Shown here in pieces: positions 45,316-54,030 of a stretch of 64,000 bases of DNA. The stretch covers positions 28,552-92,551 of the forward strand of contig NZ_JTAM01000025.1 of the NCBI RefSeq assembly GCF_000812565.1. The letters run 5' to 3'. How positions within the stretch are numbered: the first letter of the stretch is position 1; the number at the start of each line of letters is the position of its first letter. Made by a program: the position numbers and the translations under genes. The notes under the pieces are model-generated. The model saw only the letters and a program-made list of their open reading frames with translations, was not told where the DNA came from and did no database searches. Origin of the DNA: Flammeovirga sp. OC4. Its GTDB lineage: Bacteria; Bacteroidota; Bacteroidia; Cytophagales; Flammeovirgaceae.

Positions 45316-45756
45316 TTACTTTTTAAACTCCTCATCCGTCACCACATTCACTCCATTTTTAAAAAGTTTATCGGCCACTACCCCATTCCCTTCAATCAAT
45401 TTACCAGAAAAAGTACCATCATAGATTTTTCCAAACCCACACGAAGGGCTTCTTGCCTGCAAAATCGCATCCGTAATATTATTTTCCTTACAGATTTTTA
45501 ATACCTCATCTGCTGCATTCAAAAACTGTTGGGTGTATTCATTCCCTTGCTTGCTTGTTACCTTTATACCGTTATCTGTTTGTTGAATTTCTACAGGTTC
45601 TCTTGGTGTCGGTAGACCAGCAATCACTTCTGGACAAACTGGAATTGCTTCACCTGTTTCAATCATTTTTTCTAAATTGACGGTAGATGAACAAGTGGCA
45701 TTGTATCTACATTTTACACCCACAAGGCATGAACTGATAATATATTTAGGAGTCAT
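45316..45756 (-). CDS. DUF523 domain protein (YbbK-like)
   Basis: A 146-residue cytoplasmic protein of the DUF523 family. Typical are the Cys-rich start SCLVGVKCRYNATCS, then PVCPEVIAGLPTPREP, and the C-terminal LQARSPSCGFGKIYDGTFSG. The conserved cysteines suggest a metal or redox site, but the family has no established reaction. Length is normal. It is followed by the lipoprotein gene on the same strand. Assignment to the family is firm; function unknown. Confidence 0.85.
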   Translation of the reverse strand: MTPKYIISSCLVGVKCRYNATCSSTVNLEKMIETGEAIPVCPEVIAGLPTPREPVEIQQTDNGIKVTSKQGNEYTQQFLNAADEVLKICKENNITDAILQARSPSCGFGKIYDGTFSGKLIEGNGVVADKLFKNGVNVVTDEEFKK

Positions 45757-45993
45757 TTTGGTTGAATCTGCTTAGATTATAATGGTTAATTTCAATACAA
45801 AAAAAGGCATAATCTGTAAATAATCATATTTGAAATGAAAATCATGAGGATATTTTCTGTAAAAAAGGGTGTAAAAACTAAAAATTAGGAGGTAATAAAA
45901 TTAATTGGTCATTTCTAACATAAGAGTACACAAATGAGGTGTTGTTGTCACACTACCTTGCCAACATAAATTATTATTCTTCGAACAATTGAA

Positions 45994-47832
45994 ATGAAAT
46001 GTCGAATGAGAACATGGAATAAACTTTTGTTTGGCCTATTTGCTCTAATGGTCTTCCATAAAGAAGTAAGGTCAGATGATAAGAAACCTACAGATAAACC
46101 TAATGTAATTATAATCATTACGGACGATCAGGGTTATGGTGACATTGCCGCTCATGGTAATAAAATCATCAAAACACCTGCTATGGATCAATTAAAAAAT
46201 CAAGGCGTTGCTTTTGACAATTTCCATGCTGGGTCTACTTGTGCTCCTTCTAGGTCAGCTCTGATGACAGGTATGGAAGGACATAGAGCAGGTGTTTGGC
46301 ATACAATTGCGGGCTGTAATTTATTAAGAGAGAAATTCACCGCCATGCCTCAAGTTTTCCAAGACAATGGATATGCTACAGCTCTTTTTGGGAAGTGGCA
46401 CTTGGGTGATGCCTACCCTTATTTACCAGAGAATAGAGGTTTTGAAACGGCTTTATATCATAGTGCCGGCGGAATTGGGCAAACTCCCGATTTCTGGGAC
46501 AACGACTATTTTGATGATGTGTACTTAAGAAATGGAAAGCCGGAACGTTTCAAAGGTTACTGTACAGATGTGTTCTTTGATGAGGCCATGAAATATATGG
46601 AAGAGAAAAAAGATCAACCTTTCTTTTTATACCTTTCTACAAACGCTCCTCATGGTCCGCTTAACGTTCCTGAAGAGTATTATAACCTTTATAAAGATGA
46701 GGATGATCTTTTGGATTTTCAAAAAGCGTATTATGGTATGATCACCAATATTGATGACAATATTACTCGATTAGAGAAGAAGTTGAAAGAGCTTAAAATC
46801 GCTGACAATACCATTTTGATCTTTACAACAGATAACGGTACACAATACGGTTGGAGAAAAATTGATGGTAAAGAATACGGTTTTAATGCCAATATGAAAG
46901 GCTTGAAAAGCTCGCATTATGATGGCGGACACAGAGTACCATTCTTTATGTATTGGAAAAATGGCAAACTGAAAAAGGGCAAGACCATTGATCAGCTAGT
47001 GATGAGTTATGATGTTTTACCGACTTTAATTGAGCTTTGTGGATTAGAAAAACCGAAGGATACGGAATACGATGGTAAAAATGTTTCCCCACTGATTTAT
47101 GGTGATGGAAAAGACTGGGCATCTCGATATGCTGTATTGGATAAGAATAAAACACAACATCCTGTCAAATGGAAATTAAGTGCTGTAATGGACAATGATT
47201 GGCGTTTGATTAATGGGAAAGAACTTTATAATATCCGAGAAGATGTAGGGCAAGAAAATGATATTGCGTCTGCTCATCCTGAGAAAGTAAAGGAAATGAG
47301 AAATGCTTATGAAAGATGGTGGGAGCATGTTTCCAAAGACTTCAGTAAATTTGAGTATTATAAAGTAGGTGTTGATGGAATTGAGGAAACGGCATTAACG
47401 GTGCATGATATTCATTCGGATAAACCTTTAGCGTGGAATCAAGACCTGATTCGTGATCCATTAAGTGGTAAAAAACCGGCTTTGACAGATGATGGTTTTT
47501 GGACTATTGATGTGCAAGAAGAAGGGTATTATACTATCACTTTATCAAGATGGCCAAAAGAGTCTGGGTTAAGTTTTGATTCAGAAGTAGAAGCTCTTGG
47601 AACGTCCCAACCTTGGTACATCGCTCGCCCCGAAGGTAGAGTAATGCCTCTTAAAAAAGCAATGTTGGAGATCGATGCATTAAGAGTAAAGCAAGATGTA
47701 GATATGACCTCAAAAGGAACTTCATTTAGAGTTTATTTGAATGAAGGAAAAGCAAGATTGGTGGGGAAATTCACCGATGAGAATAAAAAAGACATTTCAG
47801 CATTTTATGTTTATATATCAAAAGAGAAATAA
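45994..47832 (+). CDS. Sulfatase (S1 type, CAPSR motif) with C-terminal beta domain
   Basis: A 612-residue secreted arylsulfatase-like enzyme. The signal peptide covers about the first 27 residues (start at Met1 or Met5). Metal ligands are in IIITDDQGYGD (about 40-50). The formylglycine site is Cys83 in STCAPSRSALMTG, a canonical C-x-P-x-R motif with the following TG. FGKWHLGD and TTDNGTQYGW supply further active-site residues. The catalytic part ends near residue 440 and an extra beta-rich domain of about 170 residues follows. It removes sulfate esters from a glycan after maturation by a formylglycine-generating enzyme encoded elsewhere. The next sulfatase gene starts 3 bases after its stop. 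Confidence 0.92.
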   Translation: MKCRMRTWNKLLFGLFALMVFHKEVRSDDKKPTDKPNVIIIITDDQGYGDIAAHGNKIIKTPAMDQLKNQGVAFDNFHAGSTCAPSRSALMTGMEGHRAGVWHTIAGCNLLREKFTAMPQVFQDNGYATALFGKWHLGDAYPYLPENRGFETALYHSAGGIGQTPDFWDNDYFDDVYLRNGKPERFKGYCTDVFFDEAMKYMEEKKDQPFFLYLSTNAPHGPLNVPEEYYNLYKDEDDLLDFQKAYYGMITNIDDNITRLEKKLKELKIADNTILIFTTDNGTQYGWRKIDGKEYGFNANMKGLKSSHYDGGHRVPFFMYWKNGKLKKGKTIDQLVMSYDVLPTLIELCGLEKPKDTEYDGKNVSPLIYGDGKDWASRYAVLDKNKTQHPVKWKLSAVMDNDWRLINGKELYNIREDVGQENDIASAHPEKVKEMRNAYERWWEHVSKDFSKFEYYKVGVDGIEETALTVHDIHSDKPLAWNQDLIRDPLSGKKPALTDDGFWTIDVQEEGYYTITLSRWPKESGLSFDSEVEALGTSQPWYIARPEGRVMPLKKAMLEIDALRVKQDVDMTSKGTSFRVYLNEGKARLVGKFTDENKKDISAFYVYISKEK

Positions 47833-47835
47833 GCA

Positions 47836-49383
47836 ATGAAACTAAAATATTTACTTCAATGGGTGATTTTATTCGGTACGATAGGCTCACTATCTGCTCA
47901 AGAAAACAAACGCCCGAATATCATCTTCTTACTTTCTGACGATCACACAAGCATCGCTACAGGCTGTTATGGTAATGATCAAGTGGTGACGCCTAATATG
48001 GATAAATTGGCTGAAACTGGTGTTCAATTTATGAATCACTACAACACCACTTCTATCTGTATGGCTAGTAGAGCGATCTACATGACGGGGATGTTTGAAT
48101 ACAAAACAGGTTGTAATTTTGAGCATGGACCAATGAGAAAGTCGACTTTCCAAAAGTCATTCCCTATGATCCTCCGTGATGCAGGCTACTTTACAGGCTT
48201 TGCAGGTAAATTTGGTTTTGCTGTTTCTGATGGTACTGATCCTTCTGATAAAAGCTGGGACGTACTTCCTGTAGATCAATTTGATGTTTGGGCAGGTGGT
48301 TTAGGTCAAACCAAATACCAAACAGCCAAGAATAAATACATTAAAAAATACGCTGATAAATACCCTCATAGTACAAGAGCGTATGCCGCTTGGGCACATG
48401 ATTTTATTGCAGAGGCAAAAGATTCTGGTAAACCTTTCTGCATGTCGATCAGCTTCAAAGCTCCTCACCTTCCTTTCACACCTGATGTCTATTTTGATGC
48501 CGTTTATGAAGGAAAAAAATATAAAAAACCGGCCAACTATGGTGCTGAAAATGGTGAACATTTAGCTCCTCAAGCCAAAACAGGTAGACAGTACAAACAA
48601 TATGAGTTTTGGAGAGATACGGAAGAAAACTACCAAGAAGCTATTAAACGTTATAACCAACTCATTCATGGAGTTGACTATGCGATTGGTATGATTCGTA
48701 AATCTTTAGAAGAATTGGGAGTGGATGAAAATACCATTATCATTTATGCGGGTGACAACGGTTACAGTTGTGGTGCTCATAATTTAGGCGGAAAAGTATT
48801 GCCTTATGAAGAGGCTTCTAAATCTCCTTTATTGATTTTTGACCCAAGAATGAAAGCAAAAGGAGGTCAAAGAGAAACCATTACTTCAAGTATTGACATC
48901 GCTCCTACCATCTTAACAATGGCTGGTTTAGATGTACCGAATAATATGGACGGTGAAAACCTTATTCCATTAATGAATAAGAAAAAAGGAATCAAAAGAG
49001 ATCATATTCCATTGATGAACTTCTTCGGCAATGACGAAATTCAAGAGATGTCAGTAGTCACAAAAGACTGGAAATACATCTATTGGCAATACGAAGATGA
49101 GCGTATGAAACCCACTGAAGAATTGTATTATGTCGGGAAAGATCGCTTAGAAATGACGAATGTGATTTCTGAGAAGAAATACCAAAAACAACTGCACAAA
49201 ATGAGAGCATTGTATGATGCTCAAGTGCAACAGTTGAAAGAAAATGCAGTGCCTTATCATGATTACCAAAAGTATGGTGTATTGTTCGACAGAAATTCTT
49301 CTGCTGAAGACAAAAAACCATTTTTAAGAGGTACTTATGAGGAGCAGATGAAAGGGAAAAAGCCTAAGAATCACTTTAATTAA
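47836..49383 (+). CDS. Sulfatase (S1 type, CMASR motif)
   Basis: A 515-residue secreted sulfatase. The signal peptide ends at SLSAQ (about 22). RPNIIFLLSDDH holds the metal-binding Asp pair. The formylglycine position is Cys75 in SICMASRAIYMTG, which fits C-x-P/A-x-R. GKFGF replaces the usual GKWH (so the Lys is kept but the following His is not in its usual place), KAPHLPF supplies the usual active-site His, and YAGDNGYSCG supplies the second metal-site Asp-Asn. The C-terminal region (ELYYVGKDRLEMTNV) is normal. It is translationally close to the previous sulfatase (3-base gap), so the two probably act in sequence on one sulfated glycan in the periplasm. Confidence 0.9.
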   Translation: MKLKYLLQWVILFGTIGSLSAQENKRPNIIFLLSDDHTSIATGCYGNDQVVTPNMDKLAETGVQFMNHYNTTSICMASRAIYMTGMFEYKTGCNFEHGPMRKSTFQKSFPMILRDAGYFTGFAGKFGFAVSDGTDPSDKSWDVLPVDQFDVWAGGLGQTKYQTAKNKYIKKYADKYPHSTRAYAAWAHDFIAEAKDSGKPFCMSISFKAPHLPFTPDVYFDAVYEGKKYKKPANYGAENGEHLAPQAKTGRQYKQYEFWRDTEENYQEAIKRYNQLIHGVDYAIGMIRKSLEELGVDENTIIIYAGDNGYSCGAHNLGGKVLPYEEASKSPLLIFDPRMKAKGGQRETITSSIDIAPTILTMAGLDVPNNMDGENLIPLMNKKKGIKRDHIPLMNFFGNDEIQEMSVVTKDWKYIYWQYEDERMKPTEELYYVGKDRLEMTNVISEKKYQKQLHKMRALYDAQVQQLKENAVPYHDYQKYGVLFDRNSSAEDKKPFLRGTYEEQMKGKKPKNHFN

Positions 49384-49417
49384 CTTAGAAGTATTCTGAA
49401 CTAAAGCATACAATTTT

Positions 49418-49540
49418 ATTAGAAATCAGAGATTTCTGATGATCATTAGGCACGGATGACGCTTACGCTTAACATCCGCGCCAGTGATTCGGCTTCTGTA
49501 TTTCTAGCGCAAATGTTAAGCGACAGCGTCATTTGTGCTT
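49418..49540. repeat. Hairpin repeat E, copy 1
   Basis: GGCACGGATGACGCTTACGC... (49449-49482) and AGCGCAAATGTTAAGCGACA... (49506-49540) are inverted imperfect copies of about 33 bases around a 23-base loop. The left flank (TTAGAAATCAGAGATTTCTG, from 49417) and left arm recur in reverse complement at 60402-60475. The element fills much of the gap between the second sulfatase and the third propeller gene, and no gene is seen in it. Confidence 0.7.
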
Positions 49541-49646
49541 GAGAGATCAAGTGAAGTCTCCGACTTTTAGTTAAAATATTCACCGCGTTAGTTTAGAACA
49601 ATAAATAAGACACAAAACAACAGACTACTTAAAAGATATTTTTGAA

Positions 49647-52283
49647 ATGAAGAAGACAGTTTTATTCAATATATTTCTATTGATGACTTCGCTACTATTC
49701 GCTCAGGGGAATGTTGATTTTTCTAAGCTGGATAACACCCGTATTGAGTCCACTCCTACGGTAAAATGGCAACAATTCGGCCCTGGTGGATCAGGAAATA
49801 ATTACCATATTTATTGGCACCCTACCGACCCTAACACTGTTTACCAAGGCCCGAATATGGGTAACTCTTACCGCTCAACCGACCGTGGTGAAACGTATGA
49901 AGGCATTATGGATCCAGACGGCCCATCATATAGAACAAGAAGAAGAGGTCCGGTTGAAATCTATTCTCCTGAGTTCTCAAGACAGGATGAAAACTTTGGT
50001 ATTTGTACGATTGAAGATGCCAATTTCATGTACTTTACTTACGACAAAGGAAAGACATGGGAAATCAATGAATTGGTCAGTGCTCAGTTTGAAAATATTC
50101 ATGTGAACACGATTAAAGTTGATCCTACCAACGACAACATTTGGTATGCAGGATCAGGTAATATTAGAGATTCCAACCACTTTTTCCATACCAACAAGCA
50201 TCCTCACGGTGTTTTTGGTTCTAAAGTAAAAGTTGGAAAAGCAGGCAAAGGAAATGACGGCAACCCTGATTACGGGCATCAAGCGAGAATCTGGAAAAGT
50301 ACAGATAAAGGTCAAACTTGGAAAAGTATTACACCAAAAGGCATCAATCCTAAAGCTCAAATCACAAGAATTTTTGTTCACCCTGCCCAACCTAAGAAAG
50401 TATTTGCCGCTACTACTTTTGGCTTATACATCTCTGAAAATGCAGGTAAATCATGGAAGCAAAAAGTAAAAAATGGTATGGACAATGATATTATCCGCTC
50501 AATGGATATGTATTATAACGCCCAATCTAAAAAAGTGATTTTATACGCCATTGACCTTGTAAAATACATTCCAAATGGAAACACAATTGCCTACAACGGT
50601 GGTGTTTATAAGAGTGAAGACGAAGGAGAATCATGGGTAAATATCAACTCTGATATGCCTATCAATAAAGCGATTTTGAAGAACCCTAACATTCAAAAAG
50701 GGTATTATAAATTTGCCTTAGGGAAATGGTTTGGCATTACTGCTCAAGTAGCAAAAGAGAAATATCCTAAGGCTCCAGATCAATTGATGCATTCAGTGAG
50801 TATGATCCGTGTCAACCCCACTAATCCGAATCACTTATTGGTGATCAACAATTATAAATCACAATTCACATTCCCTGGCGGTATGCTTTGGCGTTCTGAT
50901 GACGGTGGTAAACATTGGTACGTAACACTCAGAAATGGTAAAGATTGGAACGGTAGAGACAAAGCCAATTGGGAAGCTAGAAATAATCCAACTTCCATCA
51001 ATGTAGATTGGGTTGGTCAAGATGAATGGGAAGAACGTGATGCTTACGATCGTAAAGCAGGTGCAGTAGCAGGATTCAATGCTGATGGTACAACGATCAT
51101 GTATCAAGTGGCAAAAGTGGTTTGCGTTTCAAATGATAACGGGGATACTTGGCTGGAGAATGATGAGAAGGAAACGAAGCCAGGAAATCATCATTGGGTA
51201 GGTGCTGGCAACAGTAACTTGCCAGGAGAAGAGATTATTCAAGATGAGCGTATCAAAGATCACCTTTATTTATGTGCGGGTGAAAACTCAATTTTCAAAA
51301 CTACCAATGATGGTGATTTAGTAAGAAAAGATGCTCAGGCGGTATATAAAATCAGCATTCCAAATAAACAAAAACCTGCTGAATGCTCTGTTGGAACGAT
51401 GGCCATTGACCCTAATGATGTAAACCATATGTACGCTTTATTCTTCAGACAAGCGTATTTTGGTCAGATGATGGAAACCAAAGATGGAGGTCAAAACTGG
51501 ACGCCAAAAGGTAGAATTTTCGATCCTAAAAAATTAGGTAATCCTCTAAATATGATCATTCACCAAAGTCATTTACGTATTGATCCTGTTGAAAATGATC
51601 ACCTCTACTTTATCATCCCTCAAAAAAGAGTGGTACATAATGTGAAATTCAAAGGAGGAAAATTTAAAGATTTTGGCGTGTATAGAACAAAAGACGCAGG
51701 AAACACATTTGAGGTGATTAATGAAGGTTTACCATTGAAAGGACACGTTCAAAAAATTGAGTATGACCCTGCGAATAAAGGGGATTTATATGCCGCTGTA
51801 ATGGGTAAAAAGAATCAGCCGGGTGGATTATTTAAATTGAACAAGAAGTCTACAACTTGGGAAGCAGTTGACTTACCAAAAGGAATTGTAAGTGTTCATG
51901 ATATTCATTTTTCAAAAGATAATAAGATGTATATCACTGCAGGAACGTTTAATGGAAATCATAAAAATGGTGGTGTTTGGGTAAGATCAAATGGAAATTG
52001 GAAACAGATTATTCCTTATAAGTTTGCCAGCTTAGTCACTACTGCTAAATACGATCCTAACATTATTCTTGCCGCAATTCCATCAGATGGAACAATGGGA
52101 ATGATGAACCCAGGTATTTACAGATCGCTAGACGGAGGTAAGACTTGGAAAAAAATCAATACAGGCAATATTCAATCGGACAGAATCAATGCCCTTGAAA
52201 TTGACTATCACAAAAAAGGAGTGTATTACTGCTCAACCTATGGAGCAGGTTACTATATCGCATATGACGAAGAACTTCGATAA
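49647..52283 (+). CDS. BNR/sortilin-like propeller protein, third paralog
   Basis: An 878-residue secreted protein homologous along its length to the two propeller proteins at 36.2-42.4 kb. The signal peptide ends at LLFAQ (about 20). Conserved blocks are QFGPGGSGNN, QGPNMGNSYRSTDRG, RGPVEIYS, MLWRSDDGGKHWYVT, RNGKDW, ERDAYDRK, GAGNSNLPG and CAGENSIF. Asp boxes include KSTDKGQTW, KSEDEGESW and RSLDGGKTW. It is more diverged than the other two are from each other and has inserts of its own (about 185-215). It lacks T9SS and CBM domains, so it is probably periplasmic. It follows two sulfatase genes on the same strand, which ties this propeller family to sulfated-glycan breakdown. Confidence 0.8.
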   Translation: MKKTVLFNIFLLMTSLLFAQGNVDFSKLDNTRIESTPTVKWQQFGPGGSGNNYHIYWHPTDPNTVYQGPNMGNSYRSTDRGETYEGIMDPDGPSYRTRRRGPVEIYSPEFSRQDENFGICTIEDANFMYFTYDKGKTWEINELVSAQFENIHVNTIKVDPTNDNIWYAGSGNIRDSNHFFHTNKHPHGVFGSKVKVGKAGKGNDGNPDYGHQARIWKSTDKGQTWKSITPKGINPKAQITRIFVHPAQPKKVFAATTFGLYISENAGKSWKQKVKNGMDNDIIRSMDMYYNAQSKKVILYAIDLVKYIPNGNTIAYNGGVYKSEDEGESWVNINSDMPINKAILKNPNIQKGYYKFALGKWFGITAQVAKEKYPKAPDQLMHSVSMIRVNPTNPNHLLVINNYKSQFTFPGGMLWRSDDGGKHWYVTLRNGKDWNGRDKANWEARNNPTSINVDWVGQDEWEERDAYDRKAGAVAGFNADGTTIMYQVAKVVCVSNDNGDTWLENDEKETKPGNHHWVGAGNSNLPGEEIIQDERIKDHLYLCAGENSIFKTTNDGDLVRKDAQAVYKISIPNKQKPAECSVGTMAIDPNDVNHMYALFFRQAYFGQMMETKDGGQNWTPKGRIFDPKKLGNPLNMIIHQSHLRIDPVENDHLYFIIPQKRVVHNVKFKGGKFKDFGVYRTKDAGNTFEVINEGLPLKGHVQKIEYDPANKGDLYAAVMGKKNQPGGLFKLNKKSTTWEAVDLPKGIVSVHDIHFSKDNKMYITAGTFNGNHKNGGVWVRSNGNWKQIIPYKFASLVTTAKYDPNIILAAIPSDGTMGMMNPGIYRSLDGGKTWKKINTGNIQSDRINALEIDYHKKGVYYCSTYGAGYYIAYDEELR

Positions 52284-52312
52284 ATAGAATAAATAATTCT
52301 TGTGACTACTTA

Positions 52313-52355
52313 CCCCTTTCCATTTCCATTCATTGGATTTCGGGAAGGGGATTTT
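52313..52355 (+). terminator. Probable terminator of third propeller gene
   Basis: CCCCTTTCC (52313-52321) pairs with GGGAAGGGG (52342-52350), allowing one G-U pair, with a 20-base loop and a following ATTTTCTTTTT. It lies 29 bases after the stop. Confidence 0.55.
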
Positions 52356-52483
52356 CTTTTTCAATCAAAAACAACAAAGGTTCATCATATGGTTATACTT
52401 TATTTTTCTCGTTTTTCTTAAATTAAAGTACATAAGTTTTATCTAAAAAGAATCTATTTCAAAACATTATTGATTAACCTATT

Positions 52484-53320
52484 ATGAAAATTGGCGTAGC
52501 TTTTATCCTATTATTTTTATCCATCAACGTATTTGCTCAAAAGAAAATCGGAAAAGATGTTGGTATATGGGAAGTTCAGAAGGGAGAAATAATAACGGGT
52601 AGTCAATATAACAATACGTTAGGAGTACAATATTGGAATTTTATCAATGAACTTTTGCCCCATGATTTAACGAAAGAATATGTTCATTGCTTTCGAATAT
52701 ATACCGATGGAGAAGAAGGAGATTTGGGCGGAATGACACTAATGAATGAAAGTAACAAAGATTGGCAATTAGAAATTGATATTGCTGATTTAAATTTGGA
52801 AGAAACTGATGAGAGCAAAATTTTAGATTATCAGCATACCCTGATTCATGAATTTGGACATCTACTCACTTTAAACATCACTCAAATAGAACCTACCAAC
52901 GATGAATATCAGGATGACACCAAAGGATACCTCACCTCTGAAGGCTATGCTCGTAAGGATAGCTATTTACAAGCATTTGTGACCCAATTTTGGCCTGATG
53001 AAATTCTTTTTCAATGGGATAAAATTGATCAAATGAAAAATCAGAAGAAAAAGGAAAAAAGACTGTTTGATTTTTACTTAGATACTCCAAGGTCTTTTGT
53101 AACTGATTATGCCGCAGAAAGCCCTGAAGAGGACATAGCAGAATCATGGACGTATTTTGTACTTGATGAAATCAAAAGTGGCAATACGATCAAAGAACAG
53201 AAAGTTGCATTTTTTTATAATTACCCTGAGCTAGTTCAATACAGGGATGAAATTAGAACAAAATTAAAATTCATTCCTAAAAACTATTTGATGAGTTTTA
53301 GGGTAAAGTACGAGGATTGA
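52484..53320 (+). CDS. Putative secreted zinc metallopeptidase
   Basis: A 278-residue protein with a signal peptide (cleavage near NVFAQ, about 19) and the zinc motif HEFGH at residues 122-126 (TLIHEFGHLLTL), where two His bind zinc and Glu activates water. The third ligand may be a Glu in EEDIAESWTYFVLDE (about 213-227), as in gluzincins. The preceding ELEIDIADL-like strand supports a peptidase fold. I do not recognise the exact family. The target is unknown. The gene ends 1 base before the end of a convergent gene, with no terminator between. Confidence 0.65.
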   Translation: MKIGVAFILLFLSINVFAQKKIGKDVGIWEVQKGEIITGSQYNNTLGVQYWNFINELLPHDLTKEYVHCFRIYTDGEEGDLGGMTLMNESNKDWQLEIDIADLNLEETDESKILDYQHTLIHEFGHLLTLNITQIEPTNDEYQDDTKGYLTSEGYARKDSYLQAFVTQFWPDEILFQWDKIDQMKNQKKKEKRLFDFYLDTPRSFVTDYAAESPEEDIAESWTYFVLDEIKSGNTIKEQKVAFFYNYPELVQYRDEIRTKLKFIPKNYLMSFRVKYED

Positions 53321-53321
53321 A

Positions 53322-53741
53322 TTAAACCAAAACGCTTAATTCTTCCTTAGCAGTAGTATGTGCTTCTTGTAAAGTTTTATGCACTGAATAATTAAATTTA
53401 GTATTGGAAACTAAAACGACACCCTTAAAAAGAATATTAGCCACCAAGTTTGGAATGACCATATAAGCCTTTCTAATGATATGAGCATAGTGTTTTTCAC
53501 TATCTTTCACACCTTCACCTAAGGCTATTCTTGCCTCTGCACCCATCCATTTTACAGAAGTGGTATCAAAAATGAAGACAACTTCCTGATCAATTTGGTT
53601 AAAAATTTCCTTTTTCAAGATCTGATAGCCGTAAATGTCTTCTACAGAAGGTTCGTGTACGTTAGTCGTTATTTTGATGATTGGAAATTCTTCTAAATCA
53701 AAATCACAAAAGTTACAGTGGTAGTGTTTTTTTAATCGCAT
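53322..53741 (-). CDS. Hypothetical protein, STAS/SpoIIAA-like
   Basis: A 139-residue cytoplasmic protein. The middle part (EVVFIFDTTSVKWMGAEARIALGEG) has the strand-helix pattern of STAS/SpoIIAA-like domains found in many Bacteroidota proteins, followed by AYMVIPNLVANILFKGV. The N-terminus has a short Cys/His cluster (HYHCNFCDFD) that might bind metal. No pathway is known. It is convergent with the putative metallopeptidase gene at a distance of 1 base, and its own promoter must lie just before 53741. Domain assignment is tentative. Confidence 0.45.
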   Translation of the reverse strand: MRLKKHYHCNFCDFDLEEFPIIKITTNVHEPSVEDIYGYQILKKEIFNQIDQEVVFIFDTTSVKWMGAEARIALGEGVKDSEKHYAHIIRKAYMVIPNLVANILFKGVVLVSNTKFNYSVHKTLQEAHTTAKEELSVLV

Positions 53742-53834
53742 TTTAAAAATAGTTTTTGGTTATCTACTATTACATACATTTTTTTTCATTTTTAAGTTCA
53801 AATGGTACTCGTATAATTTTTAGATCAAAAAAGT

Positions 53835-53869
53835 AAAAAAAGAAAAAGGCCATCAAAATTGATGACCTT
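53835..53869 (-). terminator. Minus-strand terminator after the 54.0-54.6 kb gene
   Basis: AAGGCCATCA (53846-53855) and TGATGACCTT (53860-53869) pair fully on the minus strand if one G-U pair is allowed, with a 4-base loop followed there by a long T-rich run. It lies about 160 bases after the stop at 54031. Confidence 0.6.
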
Positions 53870-54030
53870 GACTGTAAGAGTATAGCATTAAGCTTTTGAA
53901 ATACATAAGCATCCTTATGATAAGGCTCTATGGTAAATAATCACATACAAATCTAATTCATAGTAAGAGTAACAGAAATAGCATTTTTTATTTATTCAAT
54001 TTTATGTCATTACATTATTAAAAGTACTCT

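Noticed and set aside
44673..45335. Longer 220-residue version of the hypothetical lipoprotein
   Set aside because: It overlaps the DUF523 coding end and buries a good lipoprotein signal that begins at 45224.
49637..49644. TATTTTTG -7 like box directly before the third propeller gene
   Set aside because: It ends only 2 bases before the ATG at 49647, so it would require a leaderless message. A chance match in AT-rich DNA is more likely.
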